This document shows, in pieces, positions 5,790-7,633 of a stretch of DNA of 7,633 nt. The DNA is taken from NCBI GenBank assembly GCA_030950965.1, contig JAUZQP010000152.1:1-7633 (forward strand), given 5' to 3'. The stretch is from Mariprofundaceae bacterium (lineage in GTDB: Bacteria > Pseudomonadota > Zetaproteobacteria > Mariprofundales > Mariprofundaceae). The first letter of the stretch is position 1; each line of letters opens with the position of its first letter. Below the pieces are notes generated by a model. It was not told the DNA's origin. It searched no databases and worked only from the letters and a program-made list of their open reading frames with translations. Position numbers and translations under genes: made by a program.

Positions 5790-7319
5790 CTATATCTCTA
5801 AGCCAATCACCGTTATATCATCATTGCGTTCATAAGAACCTTGATAATTAGATAATGCTTGCAACAAAATATTTTTCTGTTGGCTCATAGCGTCGCTTTG
5901 TGATTCATTCAGTAGGCGGATCAGATGGCTACGACCAAAACAAAAACCTTTTTCCCCGCCCAGTTGATCAGGGAATCCATCCGTCGAAAGATAAAGGCGC
6001 ATCCCTTTTTGTACAGCAATCGTATGTTCTTTGAATATATAATTGGCATCAGATGATTTATAGCCAATCGAATGCTTAGAGCCGCTCAAGCTCTTCAGTT
6101 CATTATCTTCAGTGTACATCAGCGAGGTATAAGCACCTGAGAATTTCACTATCCCCTCTTGTTTGTTGTAATAAAGAATACTACCATCAAAGCCCGCGTT
6201 GGAAAGAGAGCCCTTATCATGTTGCTGTAACAGTTGTTTGATCGCTATATTAAAAAAGCCAAGAATTTTTGCTGGGCTAACGGCCTCATGGCTGCGCAAG
6301 ATACTTTCGATAACTTGCTGCTCTATAGCTTTAACCATCATAGTCACAAAAGCACCTGCCACGCCATGCCCGGTGCAATCAATGACCATGATGACGCATT
6401 CGTCTTGATCTGTGCGCAATGAGTCAAACAGATAAATATCACCACCCACTACATCCTTGGGGAGCCAGATGTCAAAGTAGTCCTGAAAGTGATGATCAAA
6501 GGCATCCTTTTCAGGCATAACGGCACCTTGAATTAAGGCGGCATACTCAATAGAGGATTTGATGCTTTTGTGTGCTGTTTCCAATTCTAGAGTGCGCTCT
6601 TTAACCTTATCTTCCAACCCTTCGTTGGCTGCATTCAGATCTTGAATCAATGATTTAATAGCGTGACGCATGGCTTCAAATGCTTGGGCTAAACGTCCAA
6701 TCTCATCGTTATTCTCACGGTGCGGCATCACCGCACTCATGTTTCCATCAGCTATTGAGGTGACCGCATCTTCAAACTCTTTTAAAGGCTTGAAAATATA
6801 GGAGCGAATAACCGAAATAGCACGCAATATAACAATAAAGATCAGTAGTGTCGTAAGCAAAAGCAAGTATATATAATCACGGTAAAGGGTCTCTTTAAAG
6901 CTTTTGTTAGAAACAGCAATGTCTATCGTACCTAGCGCGTGATCATCATAAACCAGTGGCAAAGAGAGGGTGGAAAACTTCGATTTAGAGGCAAACCATT
7001 TCAAAGATTTCCCTCTGTATTTGGCTTGCACCCGTTGTGCCATGACACCATCATTTTCTACAATGGCAATATATGCGACATCACCATCGTTAAAAATAGC
7101 ATCCATAATATCATTAATGCTTTTATCATCCATGTTCCACGCTGGAACAATCAAGCTGTGTTGTGCCAGTTCACCAAGATAATTGACTTTTTTCTCCATC
7201 ATGGTGTCCATGCGGTTGTACTGTTCAACCCCCATCACTATAAAAAATAGCAATAGTGTGGTGACAGAACTGACAATAACAGAGAACCTGATGCGTTCAC
7301 GTATGCTTTTGGCACGCAT
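5790..7319 (-). CDS. siaA: SiaA-type membrane-bound PP2C (SpoIIE-like) protein phosphatase
   Basis: This 509-residue inner-membrane Ser/Thr phosphatase is predicted to dephosphorylate the SiaC-like protein encoded immediately upstream. Layout: a short basic N-terminus, first membrane helix (about 12-30), a periplasmic sensor region of about 118 residues (31-148), second helix (149-170), HAMP (about 171-225), a coiled coil (225-255) and a PP2C/SpoIIE domain (255-509). Metal-binding acidic residues are visible as Asp294 (VVGGDIY), Asp314 (VIDCTGHG), Asp447 (LSTDGF) and Asp500/501 (NDDITVIG). This HAMP-plus-PP2C architecture with a SiaC neighbour is what defines SiaA in Pseudomonas aeruginosa. 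The ATG is 2 bases after the siaC stop, with AAGG 9 bases upstream, so the pair is surely one transcript. The periplasmic region is not recognised as a known ligand domain. Family call is strong; the exact substrate rests on context. Confidence 0.9.
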   Translation of the reverse strand: MRAKSIRERIRFSVIVSSVTTLLLFFIVMGVEQYNRMDTMMEKKVNYLGELAQHSLIVPAWNMDDKSINDIMDAIFNDGDVAYIAIVENDGVMAQRVQAKYRGKSLKWFASKSKFSTLSLPLVYDDHALGTIDIAVSNKSFKETLYRDYIYLLLLTTLLIFIVILRAISVIRSYIFKPLKEFEDAVTSIADGNMSAVMPHRENNDEIGRLAQAFEAMRHAIKSLIQDLNAANEGLEDKVKERTLELETAHKSIKSSIEYAALIQGAVMPEKDAFDHHFQDYFDIWLPKDVVGGDIYLFDSLRTDQDECVIMVIDCTGHGVAGAFVTMMVKAIEQQVIESILRSHEAVSPAKILGFFNIAIKQLLQQHDKGSLSNAGFDGSILYYNKQEGIVKFSGAYTSLMYTEDNELKSLSGSKHSIGYKSSDANYIFKEHTIAVQKGMRLYLSTDGFPDQLGGEKGFCFGRSHLIRLLNESQSDAMSQQKNILLQALSNYQGSYERNDDITVIGLEI

Positions 7320-7321
7320 AC

Positions 7322-7633
7322 TTATGCCTTGGCTACCAGCTTAATATTCAGGTGTTCAAAATCTTCAATGAAATCCTCGCCTGCTTCTTGGGCTGATTCA
7401 TTTTCAATATGATGAATCCAGTTTACCTCCGACTTATGCTTTTTGTGTTCATCTAAAACATCAAAAAGGTCGAACAGTAGCTTGGAGCTGCTGGAGTTAA
7501 AATAAATCAGCTCTATATTCAAGGTCATGGCTGGCACCTCGGTTTGCTGAAAGTAACGCTGAATCCAATCAAGAATGGGCTCATAAAATTCAAACGTGTT
7601 TTCGGGGTACGATTTACCGCAAAAAAACAACTC
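7322..7633 (-). CDS. siaC: SiaC-family regulatory phosphoprotein (DUF1987), N-terminus beyond window
   Basis: This small cytoplasmic switch protein shows 103 residues up to TAA. The frame is open through the right edge, so roughly 10-25 N-terminal residues are missing. Family hallmarks are GKSYPENTFEFYEPILDW (visible residues 6-23), IYFNSSSSK (43-51) and a C-terminal WIHHIENESAQEAGEDFIED. In P. aeruginosa, SiaC Thr68 in an LNTSS motif is phosphorylated by SiaB and dephosphorylated by SiaA; only the unphosphorylated form binds and activates the diguanylate cyclase SiaD. By that motif the matching residue here is Ser47 of the visible part (codon TCC, 7495-7493). The stop is 2 bases before siaA. 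A TTG at 7630-7628 could be mistaken for a start but sits inside the conserved domain. Confidence 0.88.
   Translation of the reverse strand, partial: ELFFCGKSYPENTFEFYEPILDWIQRYFQQTEVPAMTLNIELIYFNSSSSKLLFDLFDVLDEHKKHKSEVNWIHHIENESAQEAGEDFIEDFEHLNIKLVAKA

Overview
The window reads as chromosomal DNA of a Gram-negative proteobacterium. SlyX, RdgB next to an RNase PH tail, a SiaA/SiaC module and dispersed short palindromes of the GTAGGTTGGG type all point that way. I cannot name the genus; a gamma- or zeta-proteobacterium is a guess. All recognised genes lie on the minus strand, so transcription runs from right to left.

Right half (3489-7633), a signalling block. It holds, in transcription order, a SiaC-family phosphoprotein (N-terminus cut off by the window edge), a membrane-bound SiaA-type PP2C phosphatase, and a soluble hybrid histidine kinase with two receiver domains and an Hpt domain. 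In Pseudomonas aeruginosa, SiaC is a phospho-switch: SiaB phosphorylates it, SiaA dephosphorylates it, and unphosphorylated SiaC activates the diguanylate cyclase SiaD. Here the switch and its phosphatase are separated by only 2 bases and a phosphorelay kinase follows. No SiaB kinase or diguanylate cyclase is visible; they may lie beyond the right edge. The kinase has a good sigma70-like promoter of its own in the 90-base gap after siaA.

Middle (about 2774-3488), roughly 700 bases without a convincing gene. It is a mosaic of repeats: a 33-base element present twice in inverted orientation, a 50/62-base direct repeat carrying a ribosome-site-like sequence and an ATG, a partial inverted third copy of that repeat, a 110-base imperfect palindrome, and an inverted, diverged copy of the 3' end of the histidine kinase gene. 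On the downstream side this mosaic abuts a 5'-truncated RNase PH gene (rph), of which only about the last 60 codons remain.

Left half (1-2740), a compact housekeeping run: rph remnant, rdgB (XTP/dITP pyrophosphatase), slyX, an ABC-2-type ATPase and its permease (C-terminus cut off by the left edge). rph/rdgB, rdgB/slyX and ATPase/permease overlap by 1, 8 and 4 bases, so translational coupling is likely. A 52-base gap with a small palindrome separates slyX from the ABC pair. The loss of the 5' part of rph also raises the question of where rdgB and slyX transcription now starts.
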